Below are positions 1 to 9,672 of a DNA stretch of 64,000 nucleotides, one piece after another. A program made the translations under genes and the position numbers. Source of the DNA: Pelobacter propionicus DSM 2379 (GTDB lineage Bacteria; Desulfobacterota; Desulfuromonadia; Geobacterales; Pseudopelobacteraceae); contig NC_008609.1 in assembly GCF_000015045.1 (NCBI RefSeq), positions 1,727,001 through 1,791,000 on the forward strand, in the 5' to 3' direction. Under the pieces are notes generated by a model. The model had not been told where the DNA came from. It did no database searches and saw nothing but the letters and a program-made list of their open reading frames with translations. Position 1 is the stretch's first letter, and every line of letters starts with the position of its first letter.

Positions 1-234
<234 letters not shown>

Positions 235-246
235 AGGATTGTTTTT

Positions 247-1479
247 GTGGAAAAAAGATCGGACAAGTTCTTCCTCGGGCGCCAGCCCATCCTGAATCGC
301 CATCAGGAGATCATCGGTTTCGAGCTGCTTTTCAGGTCCACCGATTTTAATGCAGCCAGTTTCACCAACTACTCCCACGCCAGCGCCAGTGTCATCAGCA
401 ACGTCATGTCCAGCTTCGGCATCGAGGAGGTTTTGGGGGGAAAGCTCGGCTTCATCAATGTCAACCTCGAAGTGCTCTTCTCCGAATTCATCGAACTGCT
501 CCCCATCGGCCAGACGGTCATCGAACTGCTGGAGATCATCGATCTGAACGAACATGTGGTGGAACGTTGCCGGGAACTGAGAAAGCTCGGTTTCCAGCTG
601 GCGTTGGACGATCATGAGTACAGCGAGGAGCATGACGAGATCTACAAGGTCATTCATATCGTCAAGATCGATATCCTGCAGAGCGATATGAGCAAACTGC
701 CTGAGATCGTGCGCACCTTCCGCCGCCGTCGCATACGGGTGCTGGCTGAGAAGGTGGAGACGGTGGAGCAGTTCGAGGCCTGTTTCAGGATGGGCTTCGA
801 CTATTTCCAGGGCTACTTCTTCGAGCGGCCGGTGATCCTCAACAGAAAGCGCATCGACGTGTCGGCCATGGCCATGATGAAGCTTCTGCAGCAGTTGATC
901 ATGGATGCCTCGCTGTCGGAGCTGGAACAGACCTTCAAGGAGAACCCCGGCCTTTCCTACAACCTACTGCGTCTGGTCAATTCCGTGGGCATTGGCCTGC
1001 GCAACAAGATCAAGAACCTGCGTCATGCCATCGTGCTCCTGGGACTCAACCAGCTCAGACGCTGGGCTCAACTGTCGTTGTTCGCCATCAACGACAGCCG
1101 CGGTCTGAACCACCCCCTGCTGGAGATGGCGGTGGTGCGGGGGCATATGATGGAACATCTGACTGACGGTAAACGCTCCCAGGACGAATACGGTGAGGCC
1201 GCCTTCATGACCGGCATCCTGTCGCTTTTGGATGTGCTCTTCGAAACTCCCATGGAGGAGATCGTGGAGGGGCTGCATCTGAGCGACGACGTGAGCGCGG
1301 CGCTGCTCTCCCGTCAGGGGAAGCTGGGCATGCTGCTGGCCCTGGCGGAGAAGGTGGAAACCACCGATTTCGATGCCGTCATCCCCATGTTGGATGAGTG
1401 CAATGTCACCATGACTCAGCTGCTGGCGGCCCAGATGGAGGCCTTTGGCTGGCGGGCGGGGGTGATCGCGCAGAAGTAG
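247..1479 (+). CDS. EAL and HDOD domain signalling protein (YuxH type)
   Basis: A 410-residue cytoplasmic protein with an N-terminal EAL-like domain (about 8-200) and a C-terminal HDOD domain (about 205-390). The EAL signature is degenerate: FELLFRS replaces the catalytic E-A-L, and the DDFG segment reads DDHE, so cyclic-di-GMP hydrolysis is unlikely and a binding or scaffold role is more probable. That follows what is known of YuxH-like proteins; the partner cannot be seen here. The start is GTG at 247, with AAAGGA just upstream. It directly follows cheB, which suggests a role alongside chemotaxis or motility. No terminator is evident after it. Confidence 0.85.
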   Translation: MEKRSDKFFLGRQPILNRHQEIIGFELLFRSTDFNAASFTNYSHASASVISNVMSSFGIEEVLGGKLGFINVNLEVLFSEFIELLPIGQTVIELLEIIDLNEHVVERCRELRKLGFQLALDDHEYSEEHDEIYKVIHIVKIDILQSDMSKLPEIVRTFRRRRIRVLAEKVETVEQFEACFRMGFDYFQGYFFERPVILNRKRIDVSAMAMMKLLQQLIMDASLSELEQTFKENPGLSYNLLRLVNSVGIGLRNKIKNLRHAIVLLGLNQLRRWAQLSLFAINDSRGLNHPLLEMAVVRGHMMEHLTDGKRSQDEYGEAAFMTGILSLLDVLFETPMEEIVEGLHLSDDVSAALLSRQGKLGMLLALAEKVETTDFDAVIPMLDECNVTMTQLLAAQMEAFGWRAGVIAQK

Positions 1480-1566
1480 GTCTTGCATGGGGGTGGTGTA
1501 CTCCGTTCCGGCGTTCCCCTTTGCTCTGACCTCTGTTTTCCTCCCGACCAACGGTTCTTTCCTTTC

Positions 1567-1595
1567 TTGACACCCCCAGACTTTTGCGGTAACTT
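1567..1595 (+). promoter_or_regulatory. Candidate sigma-70 promoter for kdsB-pyrG-kdsA
   Basis: A perfect -35 hexamer TTGACA at 1567-1572 is followed 17 bases later by TAACTT at 1590-1595 (three of six matches to TATAAT). A second TTGACA lies at 1594-1599 but has no good -10. It sits about 80 bases upstream of kdsB. This is a pattern match only. Confidence 0.4.
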
Positions 1596-1673
1596 GACAC
1601 GTCCTACCACGGACGATCTGCGACGCGCGGTCGCACGCGTAACACACATTCTCTTTTAATAGGTACAACCCGG

Positions 1674-2441
1674 ATGAACATCACAGCAGTCATTCCAGCC
1701 CGCTTTGCTTCTGTGCGTTTTCCGGGCAAGGCGCTGGCCATCATCGACGGCAAGCCGATGATCCAACATGTCTACGAGCGCACGGCACGGGCTTCACTGG
1801 TGGACTCGGTCATTATCGCTACCGATGACGAGCGTATCCAGCAGGCGGTTTCGGTCTTCGGCGGTGTCTGTCGCATGACCCGCAATGACCACGAAACAGG
1901 AACCGATCGTCTGGCCGAGGTGGCTGGGACGCTCTCCGCCGACATCATCGTCAATGTCCAGGGGGATGAGCCGCTGATCGCTCCCGAGATGATCGACCAG
2001 GCTATCCGCCCGCTCCTTGATGACCCGTCCCTGCGCATGGCTACACTCAAGAGCCGCATCCGCTGCCTGCACGATTTTTTGAGCCCCAATGTGGTCAAGG
2101 TGGTAACCGACCGGGACGGCAATGCGCTGTACTTCTCCCGCTCGCCCCTGCCGTTCTTCCGGGACAAGTGGCAGGATCTCAAGGACGAGTCATTCGCCAG
2201 CGGGAAGCTGCTCTGCTACAAGCATGTGGGGCTGTACGTCTATCGTCGTGATTTTCTGGTGGAGTTCGCCGCTATGGCGCCCACCTTTCTGGAAACTTCC
2301 GAGAAACTGGAGCAGTTGCGAGCGCTGGAAAACGGCGCCCGTATCCGCGTCGTCGAGACTGAGTTTGAATCCATTGGTGTGGACACCCCCGATGACCTGG
2401 TCAAGGCCAGGGAGCGGTTCAGAGCCATTCAGTCCAAGTAA
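1674..2441 (+). CDS. kdsB: 3-deoxy-manno-octulosonate cytidylyltransferase
   Basis: KdsB activates Kdo with CTP to give CMP-Kdo for lipid A-core assembly. The 255-residue protein has the usual length and the nucleotidyltransferase start [14 protein letters not shown] (residues 7-20), the VQGDEP motif that binds the metal-nucleotide, and the C-terminal [10 protein letters not shown] typical of KdsB. It is the first of three genes on the plus strand: pyrG, which makes its CTP substrate, follows after 23 bases, and kdsA, which makes Kdo-8-phosphate, ends the group. The start ATG at 1674 is chosen because the conserved N terminus begins immediately. Confidence 0.96.
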   Translation: MNITAVIPARFASVRFPGKALAIIDGKPMIQHVYERTARASLVDSVIIATDDERIQQAVSVFGGVCRMTRNDHETGTDRLAEVAGTLSADIIVNVQGDEPLIAPEMIDQAIRPLLDDPSLRMATLKSRIRCLHDFLSPNVVKVVTDRDGNALYFSRSPLPFFRDKWQDLKDESFASGKLLCYKHVGLYVYRRDFLVEFAAMAPTFLETSEKLEQLRALENGARIRVVETEFESIGVDTPDDLVKARERFRAIQSK

Positions 2442-2464
2442 TTTTCGCTACAGGAGCTGTATGC

Positions 2465-4072
2465 ATGAAAACAAAATTCATCTTTATTACCGGCGGTGTC
2501 GTTTCCTCCATCGGTAAGGGACTGGCTGCCGCGTCGCTGGGCGCATTACTGGAGGCGCGTGGTCTGCGGGTTACGTTGCAGAAGCTGGACCCCTACATCA
2601 ACGTTGACCCGGGAACCATGTCGCCGTTTCAGCATGGGGAGGTCTTCGTCACCGACGATGGCGCCGAAACAGACCTGGACCTGGGGCATTACGAGCGTTT
2701 CACCAATGCTCGCCTCTCCAAGAAGAGTAACTTCACCACCGGCCAGGTGTATTTTTCTGTCATCGACAAGGAGCGCCGCGGGGATTATCTGGGCGGCACG
2801 GTGCAGGTAATCCCGCACATCACCGACGAGATGAAGTGCAAGATCATCGAGAATGCCAAAGGCGCCGATGTGGCCATCGTCGAAGTGGGCGGAACCGTGG
2901 GTGACATCGAGTCGCTCCCCTTCCTGGAAGCCATCCGCCAGTTCCGCTTCGACCGGGGGGCTGGCAATACCCTCTACGTCCACGTCACCCTGGTGCCCTA
3001 CATCCGCACGGCTGGCGAGCTTAAGACCAAGCCGACCCAGCATTCGGTCATGGAACTGCGCAAGATCGGTATCCAGCCGGATATTCTGCTCTGCCGCTCC
3101 GAGCGGGAGATCCCCCAGGAAATGAAGAACAAGATCGCACTGTTCTGCAACGTGGATGTGAAGGACGTCATCCCGGTGGTTGACAGCGAACATATCTACT
3201 ACGTACCGCTGGCGCTGAGCAAGGAGCGACTGGACGAACGGGTGGTGGAAAAGCTTAACATCTGGACAAAGGCGCCCGACCTGACCCCCTGGCAAGACGT
3301 GGTGGAAACGGTCTGCCACCCCGGTCATGGCGAAGTGCGCATCGCCATCGTGGGCAAATACGTCAACCTGACCGAGTCGTACAAGTCGCTGTCCGAGGCG
3401 CTGACCCATGGTGGCATCGCTAATGACTGCCGCGTTTCCCTCAAGTACATCGATTCGGAGAAAATCGAGCGGGACGGCATCGATGGCCACCTGGTGGATA
3501 TGGATGCCGTGCTGGTGCCGGGAGGATTCGGCGAGCGTGGCACAGAAGGCAAAGTCATGGCCATCGAATACGCCCGGTTGCACAAGATTCCCTTCTTCGG
3601 CATCTGCCTCGGCATGCAGATGGCGGTGGTGGAATACGCCCGCAACGTCTGCCATATCGACGACGCCTGCTCCAGCGAGTTCAAGAAGGGGTGCGGCAAT
3701 CCGGTGATCCATCTGATGGAGGAGCAGAAGAGTGTCAGCAAGAAGGGGGGCACCATGCGTCTGGGGGGATACCCCTGCTCCCTGGAGAAGGGCACCCTGG
3801 CCCATGTGGCCTACAATGCCCAGGAGATATCCGAGCGCCACCGCCATCGCTATGAATTCAACAACGCCTATCGGGAGGTTTTGACCAAAAACGGGCTGAT
3901 CCTCTCCGGCATCTACCGTGACAAGGATCTGGTGGAGGTGGTGGAGATCGCCGACCATCCCTGGTTCCTGGGATGCCAGTTCCACCCCGAATTCAAATCG
4001 AAGCCCTTGGCGCCCCATCCCCTGTTCAAGTCGTTTGTGCGCGCTGCCCTGATCCAGCGCGATGCGAGGTAA
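2465..4072 (+). CDS. pyrG: CTP synthase
   Basis: PyrG converts UTP to CTP using ATP and glutamine. At 535 residues it is full length. The N-terminal synthetase domain (1-265) starts with [13 protein letters not shown], the P-loop-like motif, and contains [20 protein letters not shown]. The C-terminal class I glutamine amidotransferase domain (about 295-530) shows the oxyanion and nucleophile segments GGFGERG and FGICLGMQ with the catalytic cysteine, and CQFHPEF with the catalytic histidine and glutamate. It lies between kdsB and kdsA, three bases before the latter, so supply of CTP appears coupled to CMP-Kdo synthesis. Confidence 0.98.
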   Translation: MKTKFIFITGGVVSSIGKGLAAASLGALLEARGLRVTLQKLDPYINVDPGTMSPFQHGEVFVTDDGAETDLDLGHYERFTNARLSKKSNFTTGQVYFSVIDKERRGDYLGGTVQVIPHITDEMKCKIIENAKGADVAIVEVGGTVGDIESLPFLEAIRQFRFDRGAGNTLYVHVTLVPYIRTAGELKTKPTQHSVMELRKIGIQPDILLCRSEREIPQEMKNKIALFCNVDVKDVIPVVDSEHIYYVPLALSKERLDERVVEKLNIWTKAPDLTPWQDVVETVCHPGHGEVRIAIVGKYVNLTESYKSLSEALTHGGIANDCRVSLKYIDSEKIERDGIDGHLVDMDAVLVPGGFGERGTEGKVMAIEYARLHKIPFFGICLGMQMAVVEYARNVCHIDDACSSEFKKGCGNPVIHLMEEQKSVSKKGGTMRLGGYPCSLEKGTLAHVAYNAQEISERHRHRYEFNNAYREVLTKNGLILSGIYRDKDLVEVVEIADHPWFLGCQFHPEFKSKPLAPHPLFKSFVRAALIQRDAR

Positions 4073-4075
4073 CCC

Positions 4076-4894
4076 GTGACCCGCGAGATCGTTATCGGCG
4101 GCGTGAAAATCGGTGCCAAACGCCCGTTGGCACTGGTGGCTGGCCCCTGCGTGATCGAATCAGAGTTGGCCACCATGCGTCAGGCCGAACGCCTGATGAC
4201 CATCTGCAACGCGCTTTCCCTGCCGCTGATCTTCAAGGCCTCCTACGACAAGGCCAACCGCACCTCCATCGGCGCCTACCGCGGTCCGGGCATGCGAGAG
4301 GGGCTGCGCATCCTGCGGAAAGTCAAGGAATCCCTCGGCCTGGCAGTGCTCTCCGACGTGCATTCCATAGAGCAGGTGGCGCCCGCCGCCGAAGTGCTGG
4401 ACGTTTTGCAGATTCCGGCCTTCCTCTGTCGCCAGACCGATCTGTTGATTGCTGCAGCCGCCACCGGCCGGGTGATCAATGTCAAGAAAGGGCAATTTCT
4501 AGCTCCTTGGGACATGAAGAACGTGGCTGCCAAAATTGCCTCCAGCGGTAACGAGAACATCATCCTCACTGAACGGGGTGCCTCCTTCGGCTACAACAAC
4601 CTGGTGGTGGATATGCGCAGCTTCCCTGTCATGCGCGCCAGCGGCTACCCGGTGATCTTCGATGCCACCCACAGCGTGCAACTGCCTGGCGGACAAGGTG
4701 AAAGCTCCGGTGGGCAGCGGGAATTCGTGGAATTCCTCTCCCGCGCGGCGGTTGCCGCCGGCGTGGACGGCATATTCATGGAGGTTCACGAGGAGCCGGA
4801 AAAGGCGCTCTGCGACGGCCCCAACTCCATCGCGCTGAACGACCTGCCGGCGCTGCTCGCTACGCTTAAGGCCATTGATGCCGTCGTGAAATAG
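4076..4894 (+). CDS. kdsA: 3-deoxy-8-phosphooctulonate synthase
   Basis: KdsA condenses phosphoenolpyruvate with arabinose-5-phosphate to Kdo-8-phosphate in the cytoplasm. The 272-residue product carries LVAGPCVIE (PEP-binding strand), [13 protein letters not shown] (substrate and phosphate binding), [16 protein letters not shown] and the [12 protein letters not shown] segment. The start is GTG at 4076, three bases after the pyrG stop, which indicates translational coupling. A hairpin at 4923-4953 follows the stop codon by about 30 bases and probably ends the operon. Confidence 0.97.
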   Translation: MTREIVIGGVKIGAKRPLALVAGPCVIESELATMRQAERLMTICNALSLPLIFKASYDKANRTSIGAYRGPGMREGLRILRKVKESLGLAVLSDVHSIEQVAPAAEVLDVLQIPAFLCRQTDLLIAAAATGRVINVKKGQFLAPWDMKNVAAKIASSGNENIILTERGASFGYNNLVVDMRSFPVMRASGYPVIFDATHSVQLPGGQGESSGGQREFVEFLSRAAVAAGVDGIFMEVHEEPEKALCDGPNSIALNDLPALLATLKAIDAVVK

Positions 4895-4922
4895 ATCCGT
4901 TTTTTTTGATCTCTTCTCATTG

Positions 4923-4953
4923 AACAGGATATCGCCCACAGTGGTATCCTGTT
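4923..4953 (+). terminator. Hairpin after kdsA
   Basis: AACAGGATA at 4923-4931 pairs with TATCCTGTT at 4945-4953, and an inner CCAC/GTGG extends the stem. It lies between convergent kdsA and the mscS-like gene. The T-run after the stem is short (TTTCTG). Confidence 0.5.
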
Positions 4954-5025
4954 TCTGCTGAATCATAATCCTCTCAGGCTCCACTTTCATCGAACGCCTA
5001 ACCTTGCCTCGACTGCCATGGAGAA

Positions 5026-5083
5026 AATACCACAAGGCCTGTATCCCGACGCCATGGTCGGCGGATACAGGCCTTGTGGTATT
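5026..5083 (-). terminator. 21-bp perfect hairpin after the mscS-like gene
   Basis: Bases 5026-5046 are the exact reverse complement of 5063-5083, giving a 21-bp stem, and most of the 16-base spacer can pair further with CGAC/GTCG. Read on the minus strand, the stem follows the MscS-like stop codon and is followed by TTTTCTCC, so it most likely terminates that gene. On the plus strand there is no T-run. Confidence 0.6.
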
Positions 5084-5133
5084 CTGTGGAGATTGCCGCC
5101 TGATAATACTATGTTATCCGTTAAAAGCTCGTG

Positions 5134-5955
5134 TTATGCCTGAGGGTTCTGCATCAGCACTACCTGGGCCGGCATGGGCGCCGGGAAACCAGCCTCTGTC
5201 AGTGATTCGCGGATGGTGCGATTACCGTCGAAGTATACCTGCCAGTAGTTGTCGTTGTGGCAGTAGGGACGCACGGCAAGCATCGGCCCCACCAGATTGA
5301 ACTCCAGGATTTCCACATCGACAGCCGGTTCCTTGAGGACATTGGGGATTGTCGCCAGCTTCTGACGCAGGAGCTGCATGGCTGCCAGATGGTCGGCGCT
5401 CCCCGCCAGCTGGCATTTCAGCTCCACCCTGCGGAAGGGATTGTGGGTATAATTCTGGATCGTATCGCCGAAGATCTTGCCATTGCCGATAATCGTCAGA
5501 ATGTTGTCCGGAGTGTTGAGGCTGGTGGTAAAGAGCCCGATCTCCTGTATGGTGCCGGTAATGCCTCCGATGGTTACAAAATCGGTCACCTTGAACGGTC
5601 GCAGCACGATCAGGAATATGCCTGCGGCCAGGTTGGCAAGCAGGCCGCTCCAGGCCGCGCCGACGGCGATGCCGACGCCGGCCACCAGGGCGGCGAAGGT
5701 GGTTGTCTGGACCCCGAAGTATCCCAAGATGGCCACAACCAGGATGATGTTCAGGGTTACGGCCACGAAATTGCCGATGTAACGGATCAGGCTGGGATCC
5801 AGCTTCTGTCTCTCAAACGCCTGCTGCATCATGCGTCCCACCAGTCCGATCAGCCAGCGGCCGACGATCCAGAAGATAAGCGCGGCGATGATCTTGGTGC
5901 CGATTGCCGTGATGTAGGTTACGGCAAGTTCCTGGTACCTGTTCACGTTTTCCAT
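5134..5955 (-). CDS. Small-conductance mechanosensitive channel (MscS family)
   Basis: A 273-residue inner-membrane channel of the size of E. coli MscS, opening under membrane tension to release solutes on hypo-osmotic shock. Three hydrophobic helices occupy about residues 15-35, 62-82 and 86-125; the third is the Gly/Ala-rich pore helix (GVGIAVGAAWSGLLANLAAG). The beta domain follows with LRPFKVTDFVTIGGITGTIQEIGLF, and the C-terminal alpha/beta part ends near 260. The start is supported by AAAGGAGG seven bases upstream of the ATG at 5955. It stands alone, convergent with kdsA and divergent from cobO. Confidence 0.93.
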   Translation of the reverse strand: MENVNRYQELAVTYITAIGTKIIAALIFWIVGRWLIGLVGRMMQQAFERQKLDPSLIRYIGNFVAVTLNIILVVAILGYFGVQTTTFAALVAGVGIAVGAAWSGLLANLAAGIFLIVLRPFKVTDFVTIGGITGTIQEIGLFTTSLNTPDNILTIIGNGKIFGDTIQNYTHNPFRRVELKCQLAGSADHLAAMQLLRQKLATIPNVLKEPAVDVEILEFNLVGPMLAVRPYCHNDNYWQVYFDGNRTIRESLTEAGFPAPMPAQVVLMQNPQA

Positions 5956-6308
5956 CCTCTAACCTCCTTTGGATTCTCATATGCGCCGATTTCCAGTCCA
6001 GGCGCTGTCGGACAATTGTGAAACGTGCCTCTGTTTCATGAAATACGTATCAAGCTTTTCACTAGTGTAACCGTCATTGAGACGTTGTCAAAACCCTCTC
6101 TCTTTTTTATTCAACTACTTGCAATGGCAAGGCTCCACGGAGGGGGCGATGAGGGCGGAGTGGTTTGCATTTTACTCTCCTGTGGGAGCGGGGTCGGCAT
6201 GTCACATCCGGCCTGGTACAAATCATGGCGGAAGTGCTATGCTCTCGGCTTGAGTGTATGAGGCACACGGGTGCAAGCTCGAATAGCGAATCGGAAAGGG
6301 GGAGAACA
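5956..6308. other. 353-bp divergent intergenic region
   Basis: It separates the mscS-like gene and cobO and must carry both promoters. I looked for a cobalamin riboswitch upstream of cobO and found no B12-box-like core. The open frame that continues upstream of cobO from 6165 has no ribosome-binding site and no cobO homology. Confidence 0.5.
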
Positions 6309-6896
6309 ATGCTGGAAAAGGGATACGTGCAGATCTACACGGGGAATGGAAAGGGGAAGACGACGGCGGCCATCGGACTGGCGGTACGGGCGCTGGGCGC
6401 TGGGTTGCGGGTGCTCTTCCTGCAGTTCATGAAATCACGGGTCTACAGCGAACATGACATCATGCCGGCCATATCCCCCAATCTGACCCTGGAAACCATG
6501 GGCAAACCGTACTTCGTGGTTGAGGAGGGGAGCGTTCCCCAGGAGGAGATCGATAAGTGGGGGGAGGGGGTGGTTGTCTTCCCTCCGGGAAAACCGCCCC
6601 GCGACTATGTGGAGATCGTGGCCAAGGGGATGGAGAGGGCCAGGCAGGCGGTTAGCAGTGGCGAGTACGATCTGGTGGTTCTTGACGAAATCGTGGTGGC
6701 GCTGCATTTCGGGCTCGTGAGCTGGGAGCAGGTGCGGGATGTCCTTGATTGCAAAAAAGATTCGGTGGAACTTGTGCTTACCGGCAGGGGCGCCAGTCCC
6801 GAGCTGCTGGCGCGGGCCGATCTGGTTACGGAGATGCGGGAGACCAAGCATTATTACGCCAGCGGCGTGGAGGCCAGGAAGGGGATCGAATGCTGA
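6309..6896 (+). CDS. cobO: Cob(I)alamin adenosyltransferase, CobO/BtuR type
   Basis: Transfers the adenosyl group of ATP to reduced corrinoid to make adenosylcobalamin. The 195-residue protein has the P-loop GNGKGKTTAAIGLAVRALG near its start, LFLQFMKS, the LVVLDEIVVAL segment (Walker-B like) and the ELVLTGRGASPELLARADLVTEM end motif of the family. The start at 6309 was chosen because GGGGGAG lies just before it and homology begins there; the frame is open for 48 more codons upstream without family similarity. No other cobalamin genes are nearby, which fits a salvage or stand-alone role. Confidence 0.94.
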   Translation: MLEKGYVQIYTGNGKGKTTAAIGLAVRALGAGLRVLFLQFMKSRVYSEHDIMPAISPNLTLETMGKPYFVVEEGSVPQEEIDKWGEGVVVFPPGKPPRDYVEIVAKGMERARQAVSSGEYDLVVLDEIVVALHFGLVSWEQVRDVLDCKKDSVELVLTGRGASPELLARADLVTEMRETKHYYASGVEARKGIEC

Positions 6897-7045
6897 GGAG
6901 TGTGCCGCCGGTATTGACACCAGATGTTCCGGCCAGCGCCAGATGAGGATGGGGCGTGCTGCCTGGAGCCACACGACATAACCTGGACAGCGGTGCGAGG
7001 AGCTGTTCTCGCCGCCGCCACTCCCCTGCCTTGACACCCCTTCAG

Positions 7046-8413
7046 CTATGCCCCTTCCGTCGTGCTTTTCGCATCAGGGTTTCGTCGTCGCCGGCGTCTC
7101 TTTCTCTTTCGTTGCGGTGCCCCGGTTTCTTCGGCAGGTTCGTCCGCCGTCGGCGTCTGAGGCAGCTGCCCTGCCCGAGTTTCCCACCAGTCCAGCTGTT
7201 TGACGATATCCTTCCTGTTGCCGCGGGTGATCCGGCAGTATTCGATGATATCACTGAAATCGTTACGGGCGATGAGCGACTCCGGTCGACGGCCGGGGAT
7301 CTTTTTCAGGCGCATCTGCTGGCTGATGATGTCGCGGAGTGCGATCCCGACTCGGTTGGCGATCATGACGATCGGGCAGGTTTCGCCCATGAACTCCGCG
7401 ACCGCGGCGTTAACGCTCTGCTGCCAAGGCATATTCTGGCGGCGAAAACGCTCCGCCTTGTCATCGATGTACTCGCCGAAAAGGAGTGCCAGGAGAAGTG
7501 GCGGGGAGACTTTGTGACCCTGCTGGATGCGCGAATCGACGTGAGCGAGCATTTCCCCGAAGCGGGTGTGGGGAAAACACTCGCCTTCGACGCCGAGCCA
7601 GTTCGAAAAATCCGGGAAAAGCGCCGCAAAGAGTCCGGTCCGGCTGAGGTGATCGTAGCACTTGGCTCCTTCTCCCGAGAGGAACAGCTTGAGCACCTCT
7701 TCGTAGAGGCGGGGCGGCGCAGACCTGACAATGGTATCCGTGGCGGCGACCAGCGCCTTCCGGGTCTGTTCCTCGATGGTGAAGCCGAGCTGGGCGGCAA
7801 AGCGCACCGCTCGCAGCATCCGTACCGGGTCTTCCTGGAAACGGACGGCGGGATCGCCGATGGTGCGAATGATGCCGGCACTAAGGTCGGCGAGGCCGCC
7901 GGTGAAGTCAATGATCGAGAAGTCGGCAATATTGTAGGCAAGCGAGTTGACGGTGAAGTCGCGGCGCAGGGCATCCTCTTCGGGGGTGCCGTAGACATTG
8001 TCCCGCAGGATCATGCCGTCATCGTCCTTCAACATCCTCGGGTGTCGCTGCTCCGTCTCGTCTGGTTTTTTCGGCGCGGGATCCGGCTCGTCCGAAGCCG
8101 GGGAGCGAAAGGTCGCCACCTCGATGATCTCATCCTGGAAGTGGATGTGCGCAAGACGAAAGCGTCTCCCGACAAGGCGGCAGTTGCGGAATATCCGCTT
8201 CACCTGGTTAGGGGTGGCATTGGTTACCACGTCGAAATCCTTCGGCTCTCGACCGAGCAGGAGGTCGCGCACACAGCCGCCCACGAGATAGCCGATAAAG
8301 CCGTTGTCTTTCAAACGGTAGAGGGTGCGCAGGGCGTTCGGGCTCACCAGTTTACGGGATATCTCATGCTCCTGCCGGGGGATGATCACCGAGCAGTTCT
8401 TTTTCTTTTTCAT
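7046..8413 (-). CDS. pcnB: Poly(A) polymerase I
   Basis: A class II nucleotidyltransferase of 455 residues that adds 3' poly(A) tails to RNA and so promotes decay. The head domain (about 30-170) has GGCVRDLLLG and KDFDVVTNA with the catalytic aspartates, then RLVGRRFRLAHIHF and IIEVATFR; this wording favours PcnB over CCA-adding enzyme, although the two families are close. RNA-binding domains follow to about 400, and the tail is strongly basic (KRKRRRRRRN), as in E. coli PcnB. An in-frame ATG at 8449 would add 12 residues, but it lacks a properly spaced ribosome site and the conserved part starts after 8413. Confidence 0.88.
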   Translation of the reverse strand: MKKKKNCSVIIPRQEHEISRKLVSPNALRTLYRLKDNGFIGYLVGGCVRDLLLGREPKDFDVVTNATPNQVKRIFRNCRLVGRRFRLAHIHFQDEIIEVATFRSPASDEPDPAPKKPDETEQRHPRMLKDDDGMILRDNVYGTPEEDALRRDFTVNSLAYNIADFSIIDFTGGLADLSAGIIRTIGDPAVRFQEDPVRMLRAVRFAAQLGFTIEEQTRKALVAATDTIVRSAPPRLYEEVLKLFLSGEGAKCYDHLSRTGLFAALFPDFSNWLGVEGECFPHTRFGEMLAHVDSRIQQGHKVSPPLLLALLFGEYIDDKAERFRRQNMPWQQSVNAAVAEFMGETCPIVMIANRVGIALRDIISQQMRLKKIPGRRPESLIARNDFSDIIEYCRITRGNRKDIVKQLDWWETRAGQLPQTPTADEPAEETGAPQRKRKRRRRRRNPDAKSTTEGA

Positions 8414-8808
8414 CCTGTTATCGCCACCAGTGCATTCATGTGTTGTCATGCCTTTGAGCTGTTATTGATCGGCCGCAATTCCGGAGGCGTAAATACTATG
8501 CTGCTTCCTCCCTCTGCATGGGGCCAGGTTATGGGGGAAAGATGGGGCATGCCAGAATCCATACCGTTTAACGGTCTGCGCTCCCTTTTTGCTCGCGCAA
8601 GGCGTTTATAGCATTTATCCGTGGAAAACGTCAGATAATCCTTAGCCGTTGAGTGCCACCACCAGGTAACCAATTGAGTCCGTCGGATATCTGTCCACGT
8701 GATTCGTCTGACGCCGGACAGGGAAGAGCCCCGATTTATGGCGAAAATCGGGGCTCTTTTCAACATGATAACGATCGACACTTCAAAAAACGGTTGCGGT
8801 AACCCTTC
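8414..8808. other. 395-bp intergenic region
   Basis: It lies between the SPFH gene end and the pcnB start, both on the minus strand. The only clear structure is the hairpin at 8724-8760. The rest shows no convincing gene, although a short plus-strand transcript ending at the hairpin cannot be excluded. Confidence 0.5.
8724..8760 (+). terminator. Strong terminator-like hairpin
   Basis: AAGAGCCCCGATTT (8724-8737) pairs with AAATCGGGGCTCTT (8745-8758), a 14-bp GC-rich stem with a 7-base loop, followed on the plus strand by TTTT overlapping the stem end. It can also serve the minus-strand nfeD-SPFH operon that ends at 8809, though the T-run is on the plus-strand side. No annotated gene on the plus strand ends at it. 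Confidence 0.65.
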
Positions 8809-9663
8809 CTACTTTTCGCCCTTGCCCATAAGGCCCCGCACCGCGGCCGGAAGATCGGAGGGGAGGATAACCAGCTTTGAGTTGGGAGAGGTGGCTATCT
8901 TCTGCATGGTGCTGAGGTAGCGGTCGCCCAGCAGAAACACGGCCGGCAGGTCCTTGTCCTGGATGGCTATGCTGATGTCGCTGATGGCCTTGGCCGAAGC
9001 CTGGGCCAGCCGAACCTGGGCCTCAGCCTCGCGCTTGGCAGCCTCCAGTCGCCCCTCAGCCTCACGGATGGTGGCCTCCCGTTTTCCCTCTGCCTCCAGT
9101 ATGGTGGCCTGCTTGAAGCGGTCGGCGCTGGCCTGCTGCTCCATGGCCTTCTGCATGGAATCCGAGGGTTTGATATCCTGGATCTCCACCGACTGCACAT
9201 AGATGCCCCAGTTTGCCACCTCCTTGGAGATGTTGTCCTGCAGGCGGGCCTTGATGTGCTCCCGTTCCGAGAGGGCGCTGTTCAGATCCATCTGGCCGAT
9301 GATGGCGCGCAGCGAGGTCATGACCAGGTTCTGGATAGCATACTCGTAGTTCTGGATCTCGTACACGGCCCGGGTCGGGTCGGTGACCTTGATGAAGGCG
9401 ATGGCGTTGGTGATGATCACCGCGTTGTCCTTGGTGATCACCTCCTGGGCGCCCACGGAGAGCACGTCCCCCTTGGTGGAGACCTTGTAGGCCACGGTGT
9501 CGATGTAGGGAATAATGAAGTTGAGTCCCGGCTTGAGGGTGACGTGATACTTGCCCAAACGCTCCACTACCCACTCCTGCCCCTGGGGCACGGTCTTGAC
9601 TCCGGCGAAGAGCGTTGCCGCCACAACGGCTAACAGTACGATGACGATGGTCACTCCTGGCAT
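8809..9663 (-). CDS. SPFH/stomatin-prohibitin membrane protein
   Basis: A 284-residue protein of the QmcA/stomatin-like group. A single N-terminal membrane anchor (about residues 3-22) is followed by VPQGQEWVVERLGKYHVTLKPGLN, the hallmark start of the SPFH domain (about 23-180), then an Ala/Glu-rich coiled coil (EAEGKREATIREAEGRLEAAKREAEAQ, shown here only in part) that drives oligomerisation. It is 9 bases downstream of an NfeD-like gene; this pair is conserved in bacteria and thought to organise membrane microdomains or membrane quality control. The ATG at 9663 has AGGAGG just upstream. Confidence 0.92.
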   Translation of the reverse strand: MPGVTIVIVLLAVVAATLFAGVKTVPQGQEWVVERLGKYHVTLKPGLNFIIPYIDTVAYKVSTKGDVLSVGAQEVITKDNAVIITNAIAFIKVTDPTRAVYEIQNYEYAIQNLVMTSLRAIIGQMDLNSALSEREHIKARLQDNISKEVANWGIYVQSVEIQDIKPSDSMQKAMEQQASADRFKQATILEAEGKREATIREAEGRLEAAKREAEAQVRLAQASAKAISDISIAIQDKDLPAVFLLGDRYLSTMQKIATSPNSKLVILPSDLPAAVRGLMGKGEK

Positions 9664-9672
9664 GCTGTCCTC

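Noticed and set aside
2546-4018. Open frame of 490 codons antisense to pyrG
   Set aside because: pyrG on the other strand is unmistakable; the antisense frame is a product of high GC and codon bias and has no family signature.
6165-6308. N-terminal extension of cobO
   Set aside because: The upstream codons have no similarity, and the ribosome site GGGGGAG sits just before 6309.
5956-6308. Cobalamin riboswitch upstream of cobO
   Set aside because: No B12 box or conserved core could be seen in the 353 bases.
6956-8611. Open frame of 551 codons antisense to pcnB
   Set aside because: The pcnB motifs on the minus strand are clear, and the plus-strand frame has no recognisable domain.
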